64,000 nt of DNA, taken from positions 30,194,001 through 30,258,000 of the forward strand of contig JBITNC010000002.1 in assembly GCA_050084985.1 (NCBI GenBank). Reading direction: 5' to 3'. This DNA is from Nageia nagi (taxonomy: Eukaryota > Pinophyta). The position numbers were made by a program, and so were the translations under genes. This document shows, one piece after another, positions 23,119 through 35,289 of the stretch; the stretch's first letter is position 1; each line of letters opens with the position of its first letter. The notes below the pieces were generated by a model that saw nothing but the letters and a program-made list of their open reading frames with translations, ran no database searches and was not told the origin of the DNA.

Positions 23119-26100
23119 TGCCACCCCTCTTAGGATGAAGCTTTATCCTCAAAGCTTGAAGTGTGGAAACTATTGCTACAGCTGATGAAGTATTTTCCAT
23201 GTTGCATCTTCTAGTGCCATGCCTTACCACTATATAAGAACTTTTGTGATGGAGTGATTATGAAGCTATCATGAACATTGATTTAGAATTACATTAATTA
23301 CAACTACTATTGATCCATCCTTCACCAACTCAGGTAATTATGTTTGAACCCAAACCTCCAATCCAACCACTTTCTTAAGATAAGAGACATGAAACACTGG
23401 GTGAATTTTGGAAGAAGCAAGAAGCTTCAATTTGTATGTATCTAGGCCAATGTGCTATAACACCTTGTAGCAACCATAAAACTTTGGGTCCAATTTTTTA
23501 GGGCTTTTTATTTTTAAGTATTTCTAATGATAAGGTTGCAACCTCCCTAGAACTCCATTTCCACACATCATAAGCTACCATAAACTACTTGATATCTAAT
23601 TTTGTACCTTCTCAGTAGAATGATCATGCCACCTGCTTATAAGTTTTCAAAAATCTACCATGTTCTGATGTAGGTGTGAAATGCAATTTAGCAAGTATTT
23701 TTGATTTACATTTTGAAGGAGATAGTAACAAAATTTGACCTTTGAATCTCAAAATACCATCATGCCATGTTTGGTGTGATTTACTCATGGGGTCTTGAGT
23801 GATTTGTTTTAACAATTCTTAGGTGGACCTATCTTTTTTCCACTCTTGTTTAACTTTATCCAACCATTGAGGAATAAGAGATGAAAGAGCTTGTAGTGCT
23901 ACTTGATCTTCAAAATTTTTGGATAGAGCATTAGCAACCACATTCTCTTTACCTTTATAATATACTATCTCATAATCATACCCCAGTAGTTTGGTCATCT
24001 GTTTTTGTTGCTCAAGCCTAGAAATGCATTACTCAATGAAAATTTTCAAACTATGATGATCCATGAGGATGATGAAATGGTGACCAATGAGATATGGTCT
24101 CCAGCATTAAACTACATGAATGATGGCTAGCATTTCTTTTTCATAAGTGGATTTTCCCAAATTTTTACCAGAGAGTGCTCTATTAGTGAATGCTAAGGGA
24201 TTCCCTCCTGCATCAATACTACCTCAATTCCTACTCCACAAGCATCACTTTTTATCATAAAGATTTTAGAAAAATCTAGCATTGCTAATATCGAGGTGGT
24301 ACACATCACCTCCTTGAGCTTAAAGAAAGTTGCCTCAACTTGAGGGGACCATTGGAATGCATTATTTTTCAACAACATGGTTAGAGGTGCTATAATCTTG
24401 TCATAATCCTTCACAAATTTTTGATAATAGCCTATCAACCCTAATAATCCTTGAAAACTTTTCAAAGATTTAGGAATAGACTAGTTTTGCATGTCAATAA
24501 TCTTTTTGGGATCCACCTTAACTCCCTCTTTAGATATAGTATGGTCTAAGTAGTCAATTTCCCTCTTGGCAAATGAACATTTTAAGTTTTTTACATATAG
24601 CTGGTGTTCCTCCAAAATTTGTAAGGTTTGGTCAGCATATGCCACATGTTCTTGCCATGTCTTATTATAGATCAAGATATCATCAAAGAAAACTAAAATG
24701 AACTTCCTAAGGAATGGATGAAATGCTTGATTCATTAAACTTTGAAATGTGGATGATGCATTTGAGAGGCCAAAAGGAATGAATAGAAACTCATAGTGGC
24801 CCTCATGGGTGTATAATGCAATTTTTGGTATATCCTCCTCTTTGAGGTGGATTTAGTGATACCCAGATCGTAAGTCCAACTTGAAAAAATATGTTACCCC
24901 ATGCATTTCATCCAATAATTCATCAATGATTGGTATGGAAAATTTATCCTTGATGGTAATTTTGTTGAGGGCCCTAAAATCCACACACATACACCATGAA
25001 CCATCTTTCTTACAAACCAATATAATTGGAGAAGAATATGGGATTCCACTAGGTCAAATTACTCCTGCATTCAACAGTTCCTTAACCAATGTTTCAATTT
25101 TATTTTTCTATAAACAAGGATACCGATAAAGATGAATGTTTGGTAGGTGACTTCTCAACACCAATTGGATAACATAATCATGTGATTGCTAGGGTGGTAA
25201 GCCAATTGGTTCCTCAAAGGTACTTGCATGCTTACTTAAAATGGGCTATAGATCCTTAGGCTCTGTGACTTCAGATTTGATGATTGATAAAGAGTATAAC
25301 TATGCCAACATCCCTTTTCCAATTTTCTATAGGATCTTTTCCATATGATGTGAGCTCACAATTTGTACAATTTCACCCTATAATCCCCTAAGAGTATGCT
25401 CTTATTCATCTATCTTGAAGGTCATCCATAGCTCTACAAAATTCCATTACACGATGCTCAAAGTTCTCAACCATTGTACCTCCAAAACTATATCACATCC
25501 CCCGAGTGGTAAAGTGTACATGTCGCTTTTCAAAGTATAGTGGTCCATGCTCAATTTGACATTGTGACATGTGCCTTTACATGTAATTTTTCCTCCATTA
25601 CCAACCATAATCTCAAAATTATTTATATGATGGATGTAATAGTCAGCAACCTTAGCCACCCATGGATCAATGAAATTATGAGTACTTTTTGAATCCAATA
25701 ATATTATGAGAGGGTGCTTTTTAAGAAACCCTTTGACCTTTATAATTTGAGGGGTAGTAATTCCTACTAATGAACTATAAGATATAATTAGGGCCTCCTC
25801 ATCTAGAATTTACTTTGTAGCCTCTTAGGGTGCACTCTCATATTCGCCTTTACTAGGAGCATTAGCATCAATCAAATATAACTTTTATTGAGTACAATGA
25901 TGACCACGAATAAATTTCTCATCACAATTATAGCACAAACCCTTCTTTCAATGCTCTTCCATTTCCTCCCACATCAAATTCTTAGTTTTCATTATGCTAT
26001 TCAGTGGTGGGGCATTTGTGTTATTAGAGGAATGGAAAATATTATGTGTTTTTATGAATGGGGATCTTACATTTCATCGATGAGCACTGGCTTTATCTTC

Positions 26101-26900
26101 AGCGAGCTTCATCCATCATAGTTTTGGGATTAAATATTTTGACCTTTGGTTTAATTTTTTACTTTAATCCACTAATAAAACAACTTATGAAAAATGCATT
26201 GTCCAACCCCTCTATGTGATTTGCCAATTTCTCAAATTGATTTTGGTATTCTTTGACTGTTGTAGTTTAACGTAACTTGGTCAATGCCCCTATGAAATTT
26301 TCATAGTCACTAAGACCAAAATAGATCAATAATTGTTGAGTGAATTCATCCCATGAAGGAGTAGGATGCATTTTTGAGTACCACTAGTGCCATTGGAGAG
26401 CCTCACAGTCCAAATGAAAAGTTTCCATGCACACTTTCAAATCCTTTAGAACTTGGTTCAATGTGAAATAATGTATAGACTTATAAATCTAGCTAGTGGG
26501 ATTATCTCCATTAAATCGAGGAAAATCTAATTTGGTTATGTGGGAAAGAATGAAACCACCTTGTTGGCCCTAAAAGTTATGATGATATCCCTATGGATTT
26601 CTTAACTACCCTGATTATTGTGAACTAGATGCATTATTCGTATGATTGAGATTTAGTTGAACACTATCACATTTACTATCAAGGGTTTGTATTTGGATAT
26701 GTATTTGTTAGATTTTTTCCCCAAATGTACTGGTAAGTGTATTTACCATTTGTTGGATCATAGTTTGAAATGTCATCATGGTAGGATCAGCTTGTGCTAC
26801 TATTTGGGATTTTGTTTCAGGTGCCATTTCTGGAAATTGCTATTTCTGAAGCTAATATTTTTGAAAATCGCTATTTTTAGAAATTGCTATTTTTAGAAAG
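23119..26900 (-). pseudogene. Gag-pol relic of the chromovirus
   Basis: Gag from about 26900. The CCHC knuckle near 25940 reads CYNCDEKFIRGHHC. Protease follows at 25740-25447 (LLDSKSTHNFI; the catalytic Gly of DSG is Lys). RT at about 25200-24481 includes SYIVFFDDILIYNKTWQEH-like sequence (DD kept) and LDHTISKEGVKVD. RNase H at 24465-23930 includes SFQGLLGLIGYYQKFVKDYD, IKSDACGVGIEVVLMQ and YKGKENVVANALSK. The integrase zinc region (LHFTPTSEHGRFLKTYK) runs to about 23560. The text then jumps to [12 protein letters not shown]-type C-terminal sequence at about 23360 and chromodomain remnants (LEDATWK) at about 23210. The DDE core between them is absent. Confidence 0.8.
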
Positions 26901-27599
26901 TGATCGAAAAAGTGTATGGGTGTAATGTATCAAAATGATCAGCTTAAAAAGATGATTATAATGGGTTAAGTCTCTCGATAATGATTTTCAAACTCTCAAA
27001 CTTTTTTTTATGTCTGTGGGTCTATATGCTTTTGTTAACAATTGCTAAAATAGTACAGATTTTTAGTTATTTTGCTCTGAAGTTTTTGCTACCTCTGAAC
27101 TACTATTTTTGGTGGCTCTAAAAAACTACATGCATACATTCTACTTCTTGAATTAAGATTTTTTATGTGAAGGAATGATTCTAAGGTAAGGATTATCTGC
27201 TCTGTAGGTTTGTCTTAACACCCCTCCTATCCAACTTTTATAAGGAAAGAGGCTATAGAGATGGCTTTTGTGACAAGTAACTTTCTAGCAGCACTTGCTG
27301 GTGCACTATAGTTTATAGATGGTCAACATAGCTTCTTACCTAGTTTTCATTTATAGCCTAGATAGTCTTTGATATACCTTTTGGTACATGGAGTCTAATT
27401 CTCTGTAGGGTTCTATCTGAGGCCTGGGTATTGGTGTAGAGTTTTTTGCACCTCACTTCACATACAACTTTATGCGTAAGTGTGCTTAGCTAAAAATGAT
27501 AGATCCTCTTGGATATTTTAAAACCCTTAGTATAGGGTTTCTAGCTTAGACCTCTAAGCAACAAATTTGTTTTCCTATAGTAGAATGGCCCTAGAAAGA

Positions 27600-27613
27600 G
27601 CTTTGATACCATA
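27600..27613 (-). other. Primer-binding site of the chromovirus
   Basis: The minus strand reads TATGGTATCAAAGC directly after the 5' LTR end ATTGTAACA; an initiator-Met-type site. Confidence 0.7.
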
Positions 27614-28016
27614 TGTTACAATGCTACAAATATAAAAAGGAAAATATTGTAGAAATAAAATGAATATTGAATCAAAATAGGAAAATGACAACTATCTAGT
27701 GGAAATAACAAAGCATGCACTAATAAATAGAATATGAAATAGCAAGAATAAGCATATAAGGATAGGATTTTATTGAATAGTAATAGAATCATAGGCCACT
27801 TCGAGGGGGCTACCTCCTTACAACTTCAAAAGTGAAAAATAATGTTCAAGATCCATTTCTCCACACACTTCTATATATTTATAAGAAATTACCCTAATAG
27901 TAATGCAAAATTGACCCCCGCCCTTACAATCATAATATTACAGTTTATAATATAGGTCGATAATTTAATAAAATACTAATACTAACACTAAAATGTTAGG
28001 ATGTGGGATCCTAACA
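27614..28016 (-). repeat. 5' LTR of the chromovirus
   Basis: 403 bp, partner of 22709-23118 and somewhat diverged from it. Confidence 0.85.
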
Positions 28017-28637
28017 TTCATGGTAAGTTCGCTCTGCATGAGGAACTTGTACAAATTTTTAGAGTAAAAATATTGGCCAATCTAGCACTGTATAATTATC
28101 CATGTGTGAGGAACTCCTATGTGTTTTTTGGCACTATTCAATTATCCATATGTGAGGAACTCATATGTGCATACTTTATTTTGTAATGATAATCAAAACA
28201 TATTTTATATATAATAGGTGACTATGATTTTTGGCTTGGCATCTTTGTAATGACTTATAATGTACCATTGATTAGTTTATGATGGCATTTGTTTGATTCA
28301 TCTATCCTTATTGATATGAATATATTGCATCTAACTGATCTTATTATTTGAGCTACTTATGAAATATAGGTTCCTTTGAGACTCTAGGTTACTTACTTTA
28401 GGTATGCAAGCTCTTGGAGACTCTTCATGACTTTCAGTTGAATGACTACTTCATGTACATTGAAACAGGATGTGGTTAATGATTGTATTTGTCAAAGTAG
28501 TGAGTTTCAAACTAGATCTTTCTTCACAAATATGTAAAAGTTCTCATCTCTGTTGTATCTATTTAGAGGATAACTCTTTTACTTTCTCTTTTTCTTTTCT
28601 CTTATTCATTCTATCCCAATATTACATTAAAGAGGAG
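28017..28637 (+). other. 3' non-coding remainder of Copia B
   Basis: Sequence between the nested chromovirus and the 3' LTR of B. It has a short duplication (ATTATCCATRTGTGAGGAACTC at about 28095 and 28140) and the purine tract CATTAAAGAGGAG just before 28638. No coding sequence is recognised. Confidence 0.5.
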
Positions 28638-29135
28638 TGTTGGAATGTATAATGCATTATTGTAAAGGTTTGTATTAATCCTCTTTGTAAATTCACTAAT
28701 ACTTAAGGGTATCATTAGATACCTTAAGTATTTAAGTGAATATGATAATGTAACTTGTCCCACACTTCATGTCATGAGCATGCCCCTTGGGTAAAAGGAT
28801 GTGCATGTCATGCTTTTATACATTGGGTAAAAGGGTGACCCAAAGAGAGATTTTGATCGATAAATAAAAGGCTCCCTCTTCGGATCATACACTAATTTGT
28901 GGAGTAAAATTACGGTAGAGGATAGTGTTTAGGACTTGAGTTTAGAAAGATTGTAAAGAGTTCATATTTGAGATTAAAAGAGATCTAAGTAGTGCATGTA
29001 CTCCTAGTTGAAGGAACCACTTACATCTTATGTTATGTTTGTGAGATTTCTTTGTGAGTTTGTAAGATGTGAATTGTGAGCTTTCATGTGATCTTGGAAG
29101 TTTAGAGTTGTTTAGTTTATAGTGTAACTCCTTCA
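28638..29135 (+). repeat. 3' LTR of Copia B
   Basis: 498 bp. Contains a GGGTAAAAGG motif twice, about 37 bp apart (28790 and 28825), where the 5' LTR has it once. This looks like a small tandem duplication after or at insertion. Confidence 0.85.
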
Positions 29136-29574
29136 AAGTTCCTCTTCAAATTGACATTCTTAAAGCCTTGAGTCAATACCTCCACCCCTCAAATAGCAAA
29201 TTCTTGCTTGAGCATGCATTAAAATATGAATCGATTTCCAACGCAATCATCTCTCTCATGTGAACCATAATAGGAAATGATTTCCCATGTACTCTCCAAA
29301 ATACAAGGCCTAGCTTACATAGGATGCAAGGTGACATGACCCTCTCACTCATGCTCCCCAACCACATCAACCAAGTGCTATAATGTTTAGTGATTAATCC
29401 CTTCCATCTCTTATAGATATTTGTTGTTAATGATGATCTTAATTGCATGAGCTTATCATTGCTAATATCTTCTAGATTTGAAAAAGAATATTTCATATGT
29501 ATATAAATATATAAAACACCTTGAAAGGTACACTTATAACAACATATAAAATACAATGCACCTTTAATAAACAC
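29136..29574 (-). pseudogene. Relic ORF of unknown function, N-terminal part (split by Copia B)
   Basis: An open frame of 133 codons (29574-29173) reads LEDISNDKLMQLRSSL, YKRWKGLITKHYSTWLMWLG, SERVMSPCILCKLGLVFWRV and SFPIMVHMREMIALEIDSYF. One base shift later the frame continues GVEVLTQGFKNVNLKRN to 29136 and, across Copia B, into FSYCRERIFRSYAKSSNDNG at 17309. Continuity across the insertion supports a single former gene. No family is recognised; the upstream start is uncertain and the first ~30 residues look like intron or spacer translation. Confidence 0.5.
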
Positions 29575-29580
29575 AATACA

Positions 29581-29933
29581 AGTAATAATTTTTATGTAGA
29601 TCTAATAAAACAAGATTCCACAAATAACAATTTCAATTTAATTTTTATCATTATAATGAATAAAGAAAAGACAAATATACATAATTTTAAAATATAAAAA
29701 TTTCCTAAATATATTGAATGCCTTTAAATGCACATTTTAAATTTGTAAAATAAAATAACCACCATCTTACGAATAGAAGATGAAAAGTATTATTTAACTT
29801 TTGCTTCTCAAATTAAATGATCAAAAATAGACATTCCCATTAATAACTAAAATTGAAAGCATTATTGAAACGTGTGCTACCAAAACTATGAAAAATTTCC
29901 TAATCACTTACAAGATTATTGATGGAATGTAAT
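29581..29933. other. AT-rich spacer
   Basis: No gene or repeat recognised; runs up to the target duplication of Copia C. Confidence 0.4.
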
Positions 29934-29938
29934 AAATT
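29934..29938. repeat. Target-site duplication of Copia C, left
   Basis: AAATT, identical to 36361-36365. Confidence 0.85.
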
Positions 29939-31039
29939 TGAAGATTTTGAAGAAAAATAACAATAATGTGTAGCCTAAATACCATAAGGATGACCATAGG
30001 CGAAATAAACAGTGAGAAAAAATTGGAAACCAAATTATCTTTATATTGCAAAGAAGTGGAAAATATTACAAGGCTCTCTTGGAGCTGAACAACAAAACAT
30101 ACACCTATGTTCTTCTCTTCTTCATCAATTACTTTATGCATAGGATTTCTATATTTATACTAAGATAAAATATTATATGCATGCTACTTGGTCAAAAATA
30201 AAATTAAATGCAGCATGGCTCTATGTATTTTATTTTCCATTATGTAGAAGGCCATGTCCTTTCTATTTGCATGCCATTGAATGTTACATAAGGTCAAGGA
30301 AGCCCATGTTGTTTCTATCTGCATGATTTTGTAAAAACATTAAATGATTGAACATAGATCAACCATTTTGTACAAAATATTAATACAAAAGTTCATAACT
30401 TAATGTCAATGATTGAGCATTTAATTCCAAGGTAGAAATCCCTTAAAAGGATATTTTTGAAGTGTTAATCTAGGTTTTGAAGTAAAAGAGATGTCAAATT
30501 TGAGTTCTGGAGCAAAGGAGATGTCAAATTCAATTTTTGGAGCAAAAGAAACATTGTTGCGTAAGAAGAACTAGGGTATAAGGCCTAAAAAGTTTATGTC
30601 ATCCATCCAAATCAATAGGTGTTAACAATAGCCATAGCCTAAAAAGTAAGAAATCCCAAAGCAAAAGAAAGAGTGTCTAGAGAAGGAAATCCTAGAGTGA
30701 AATGAACAAAGTCCAAATAAGCCTAACACCTGAATCAGAGAGAGCTCGAAAATAAGGAAATAGTACCTAGAATAACAATGCTCGAGGAAAAGTGAATAGG
30801 GCCTGTAGGAACAGAAATGGAACAATACCTAAAGAAGAAGATAACACCCGAGGTGAAGAAAGAGTATCCAGAGATGGAGATAGAGCCTAAAGGAGTAATA
30901 GTGATGCCTGAAACTAAAAGAGTCAAGGTTCAAAAGAAGATAGTGCCAATGTATGGAGTAAATACTAACACCCAAGAGTGGAGATAAAGCCTGATGAAAA
31001 TAATGGCACCAACCAAGAGTCTAGAGATTAATATTTTCA
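29939..31039 (-). repeat. 3' LTR of Copia C
   Basis: 1101 bp. Where the other LTR has CCCGG or CGGAG motifs this copy usually has CCTGA, CCAAA or TAGAG, so it has lost most CpG sites. Confidence 0.9.
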
Positions 31040-31054
31040 ATCGCCCCCTTAATC
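31040..31054 (-). other. Polypurine tract of Copia C
   Basis: The minus strand reads GATTAAGGGGGCGAT immediately before the LTR start TGAAAATATTAATC. Confidence 0.65.
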
Positions 31055-31167
31055 TCCATGACAAAAAGAAATCATTTTCTCTATAGGCCAAAGAAAATAC
31101 AAATAAAAAGAAAAGAAACTTAAAATATATGCAATATATACAGAGTCCAACCAATACCCTATTATAG

Positions 31168-34100
31168 TCAAGGTTCACCAACATTCTCCCCTTGAATGTC
31201 CAAGGTTTGGACTCCAAGATAGCTATGAAGGTAGCAAAAATGATCCCTGGGAAATGGTTTTGTAAAGATGTCTACAATTTGAGCATCAATAGGATAATGG
31301 TGAAATTGGATAAAGCAATCTTCAACCAGATCTCTCATAAAGTGATGTTGTATATCAATGTACTTTGTCCTACTATGAAACACAGGGTTCTTGGTCATAG
31401 CAATCATCCTAAGATTATCATAGTCCATTGAATGGGGAGCTCAATATCCATGCCCAAATATTGAAAAAGACAAGCAATCCAAATGGCTTGTGTATAAGTG
31501 GAAAAGGTAGCAATATATTCAACTTTTGTTGATGAAAGTGCAATAGTGGATTGCTTCTTGCTACTCCATGAGACCAAAGATTCTCTAAAGAATAATCCAT
31601 ACCTAGATGTGCTCTTTTGATCATCAAGACATCTAGCCCAATTAGCATTTATATAGGCCTATAACATTTCTTGGTCTGATGATTTATACCAAATCCCATA
31701 ATGGCATGTACCACTCAAATAATGCACGATCTGCTTGGCTGCAATCCAATGTGTCTACTATGGTGACTACATGAATTGGGATGCTTTATTAATAGAAAAC
31801 ATGATGTCCAACTTGGTAGCAGTGAGATATATAAGGCTACCTATTAAGGACCAGTACATAGTGGCATCAACATGTGGAGAGGAGTCCTTTAACAACTTGG
31901 CTTCGATAATAATTGGTGTATCAATGGGGTTGCAATTTTTCATCTTGAAGTGGGCTAGCAGATCTTGCATATATTTAGACTAAGTGATCAAAATACCATT
32001 AGAGTATTACTTGACTTGTATGCTAAGAAAATAATTCATCTCTCTAAGATCACTCATCTCAAATTCATTTATCATAGCATTCTTAAATTAGTCTATCATG
32101 ACATTAGAGGTGCTAGTAAAAATGGTATCATCAACATATAAGCACAAAATAAAGAAATTTCTACCTTCAACTTTTGTGTACAATGTGATTTCTGCTAGGC
32201 ATCTCTAATAACTATTTTTTCAAAGGTAACCATCAATCTAGGCGTACCATGCCTAAGGTGCTTATTAAGGCCATAGAGAGCCTTTTTGACTTTATACACC
32301 TTGTCTGCTTGATCAGGAATAATAAATCCTTCAGGTTGCTTAACATAAACAACCTCTTTTAAATATTCATTAAAGAAAGCAAATTTAACATCCATCTGAT
32401 AGATTGTTAATTCAAAATGAGAGGCAAGGGCAAGAAGAGACCTCATAGTCTCTAGTTGGGCTACTGAGGCAAAAGTATCATCATAATCTAGCCCTTCCTT
32501 CTGAGCATATCCTTTAGCAACTAGACTAGCTTTGTGCTTTACAATACTCCCATCAGGATTATGCTTCAATTTATAAATCCACTTGACATCAATTACCTTC
32601 TTATCCTTAGGAGCGGGTATAATATTTCAAGTGTCATTCTTCTGGATTTGCTTAATCTCATTCTTCATGGCTTTCTTCTAATACTCATTAGCAATAGTCT
32701 TAGTATATGAGGAAGAATTAATAAATGAAGACATTAATGCATAAAAGATATTTACCTCTTGATTTTTTAGCTTTGGTTTGTGACCAGGTTATTCTTTTCT
32801 TGAGCTCTTTATCCACCATCAATGATGGAGGATGATAGTGGTCACTTGTACACTTATTTTTGGTTGGTTAGCAAGAAACTGGTTTGGATGTGCCTGCTAT
32901 GGTGAGCTAGTGGTTGGTGAAGATTGTGATGAAGGTTAAGGAGGAGGTGTAGTAGTGTGAGAAGGTTCACAATCTTCATCAAGTTGGAATTCAGCAGTGG
33001 TGTCTTCAACACTATTTTCTTGATTGGTTAAGTCCTCTTCTTATAAAATCACATCCTTGCTAATGTGAATCTTTCCACTTAGTGGATCATAACACCTATA
33101 AGCCTTAGATGCTTCAGAGTATCCCACTAAAATGCATATGATAGATTTCTAATCAAGCTTCTTCTTATTTTTTTTGGCACATGCATAAAATAGGTTGAGC
33201 TAGATATCTAGAGATGAGAAATATTTGGTTGTACACCAAACCAAGCTTTGAAAGGGGTGGTGTCCTTCAAAACTTGAGTGGGACACTTATTTAGAATATA
33301 AACAACAATATGTACTACTTCAATCCAAAAACTATTGGGAAGCCCTTTTCTTTTATCATGCATTTAGCCATCTCAACTACTATTCAATTTTTCCTTTCAA
33401 CCACTCTATTCTGTTATGGAGTGTAGGTATTTGTATACTACCTAATAATGCCATGCTGATTGCAAAAGTTCTTAAATTCATTAGAAATGATTTTTCCTTC
33501 TCTATTAGTTCTAAACTTCTTAATAAAATAGCTAGATTATTTTTCAACAAGAGACTTAAATTTAACAAAACTCTTAAAGTATTAAGACTTGTTTTGCAAT
33601 AAATAAAGCCAGCTCATCTTAGAAAAGTCATTAGTAAAGATAAGCATATATCTTGACTTACCTCCTTGGCTAGGAATCTGCATTGGTATGTATAGGTCTA
33701 CATGCACTAGCTGAAAAGGGTACTTGGCCTAGTATTGGTTCTTTAGAAACTTCACTCTATGTTGCTTAATTGCAACACAAATTTCACAGACCTCACTGGA
33801 TGTATGGGAAATGGTAGGAAGGCCTCTCACCAATTTTTGTAGACCATTTAATAAGTGAAAATTTAAATGACCAAATCTCTTATACCATAACCAGGCCAAA
33901 TCAATGGATGCTTTTAAACAACTTGTTGCAAGTGTCATATTGAACATATACATCCTATTTTTCAATCATATGGATGGTGGTTATAAGTTATTTAGTATCC
34001 TCATTTACTATGGTGCATTATTTCCTTCTGAAAGTGGTTATATAACCTCTTATACTAAGCTAGTCAATACTTAAGAGATTATGCTTAAGACCAGGAACAA

Positions 34101-35270
34101 AGAGAGTGCTATGCATATAAAATATCTTACCAAATTTAGAACTAGAGGAAACAGTCCCTCTACCATGGATGTTGGCACTTTTTTTTATCATCAAACTCGA
34201 CCTGGCTAGTGACATTGGTGTTAATCTTAAGAAATAGTGTTTTTTTCCACTCATGTGGTTAGAGCATCCATTATCAAGGTACCATACACCTTCTTCAACC
34301 TAGAAATTGCTACAGGTGAGGAATATGTTGCTCTCGACCCAATCTTCAACGTACTAAGCTTTGAGCTTGGAATTCTTCTTCTAGTAATGTGATTCTATTT
34401 GACCATCTTTGTTACTAAAGTCACAATGTTTGGGGGTGTCATCTTGTGATATTCCCCTAGAACAACCTCTTCTACTACCTCTTCTGCCTCTGCCTTAGCT
34501 ATTGCTTCTTCCATACGATGATCCACCTTTTCCATAAGAGGATGAAGAAGAAGAACTAGGAGTTGATGAAGAGGGCTCTCAACCTTTCATTTTTAATTAT
34601 CCTTGGAAAGCTTGGTCCAAAGACTGAACTCTATCACTAATTTTATATTTATAGGTAGTTAGACTACCATACAACTTCACAAGCATGAGTTGGGATACAT
34701 CCTTTGCTTCTTCAATGGTAGTGGTAATGGGATCAAATCTTTTGGGCAAGCTTTAGAGCACCTTTTCAACAATTTTGGTATTTCCAATCTCTTCATCGTA
34801 TGAATGGAGGGTATTTACAAGATATTGGATCTTGAAAAAGGAGAAACTTATATTCTCTTCCTCTCTCATATGGAGAGATTCGAACTCCTTCCTTAACAGC
34901 TAGATCTTTGCCACTCAGACCTTAGCTGATCCTTTATATGTGGTCTCCAAGATCTCCCATGCCTCCTTAGAAGACTTACACTCTACAATTTTGTGTAAGA
35001 TGGATACATCTATCCCAAACTGGATGGCAAACAATGCCTTGGCATCCTTCTTATGGTTCTCCAACACTTCTTTCTTCTCAACTTCAATCATGGTTGTAAG
35101 GGTGACTTCATCTTAATTAGTAAAACCTTGAGAAATAAATGTCCATAGGTCTTGAGAGATAAGAAATGTTCTCATTCGGATGCACCAATACTCGTAATGT
35201 TCTCCATTGAAAAAGAGAATTTGCAACTGTAGTGAATTTCCTGGTTTCAAATCCACTTAACCTAATAAAT
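31168..35270 (-). pseudogene. Gag-pol polyprotein relic of Copia C
   Basis: Gag 35230-34580 (LQILFFNGEHYEYWCIRMR; CKSSKEAWEILETTYKGSAK; FKIQYLVNTLHSYDEE). An Arg/Ser/Gly-rich tail follows near 34500. Protease near 34260-34060 (YLDNGCSNHMSG: the usual DSG/DTG is DNG). GAG-pre-integrase 33965-33729 (LWYKRFGHLNFHLLNGLQ; CEICVAIKQHRVKF). Integrase 33700-33050. RT 32600-31990 (HNPDGSIVKHKASLVAKGYA, DYDDTFASVAQLETMRSLLA, LCLYVDDTIF). RNase H to 31168 (STSRYGLFF, KNPVFHSRTKYIDIQHHFM, IVDIFTKPFP). Frames shift repeatedly (for example around 32200 and 33400). Confidence 0.85.
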
Positions 35271-35276
35271 CTTCTA

Positions 35277-35289
35277 CTTTGATACCAAT
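35277..35289 (-). other. Primer-binding site of Copia C
   Basis: The minus strand reads ATTGGTATCAAAG directly after the 5' LTR end AAAATACTCA. Confidence 0.7.

Larger units (their letters stand above)
22709..28016 (-). mobile_element. Chromodomain-type Gypsy LTR retrotransposon inside Copia B
   Basis: Direct repeats at 22709-23118 and 27614-28016 begin TGTTAC(G/A)ATGCTACAAA and end GGATCCTAACA. On the minus strand the order is 5' LTR (right), primer-binding site TATGGTATCAAAGC, gag, protease, RT, RNase H, integrase N-terminus, integrase C-terminus with chromodomain remnant, purine tract AAGAGGGGTGGCATG, 3' LTR (left). Ending the polyprotein close to the LTR with a chromodomain and GGG is characteristic of plant chromoviruses. 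At 5.3 kb it is short because the integrase core is missing. The flanks TTTGT and TTCAT do not give a clean target duplication. Confidence 0.85.
17310..29135 (+). mobile_element. Copia LTR retrotransposon B, containing a nested chromovirus
   Basis: LTRs at 17310-17770 and 28638-29135, both starting TGTTGGAATGTATAATGC and ending in CTTTCA or CTTCA. A primer-binding site (TTGGTATCAAAGCA) follows the first LTR and a purine tract (AAAGAGGAG) precedes the second. The flanks AAGCC (17305-17309) and AAGTT (29136-29140) look like a 5-bp target duplication with two C-to-T changes. Pol lies on the plus strand at 19930-22618. A Gypsy element occupies 22709-28016. No gag was recognised, so the element is defective. 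Confidence 0.85.
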
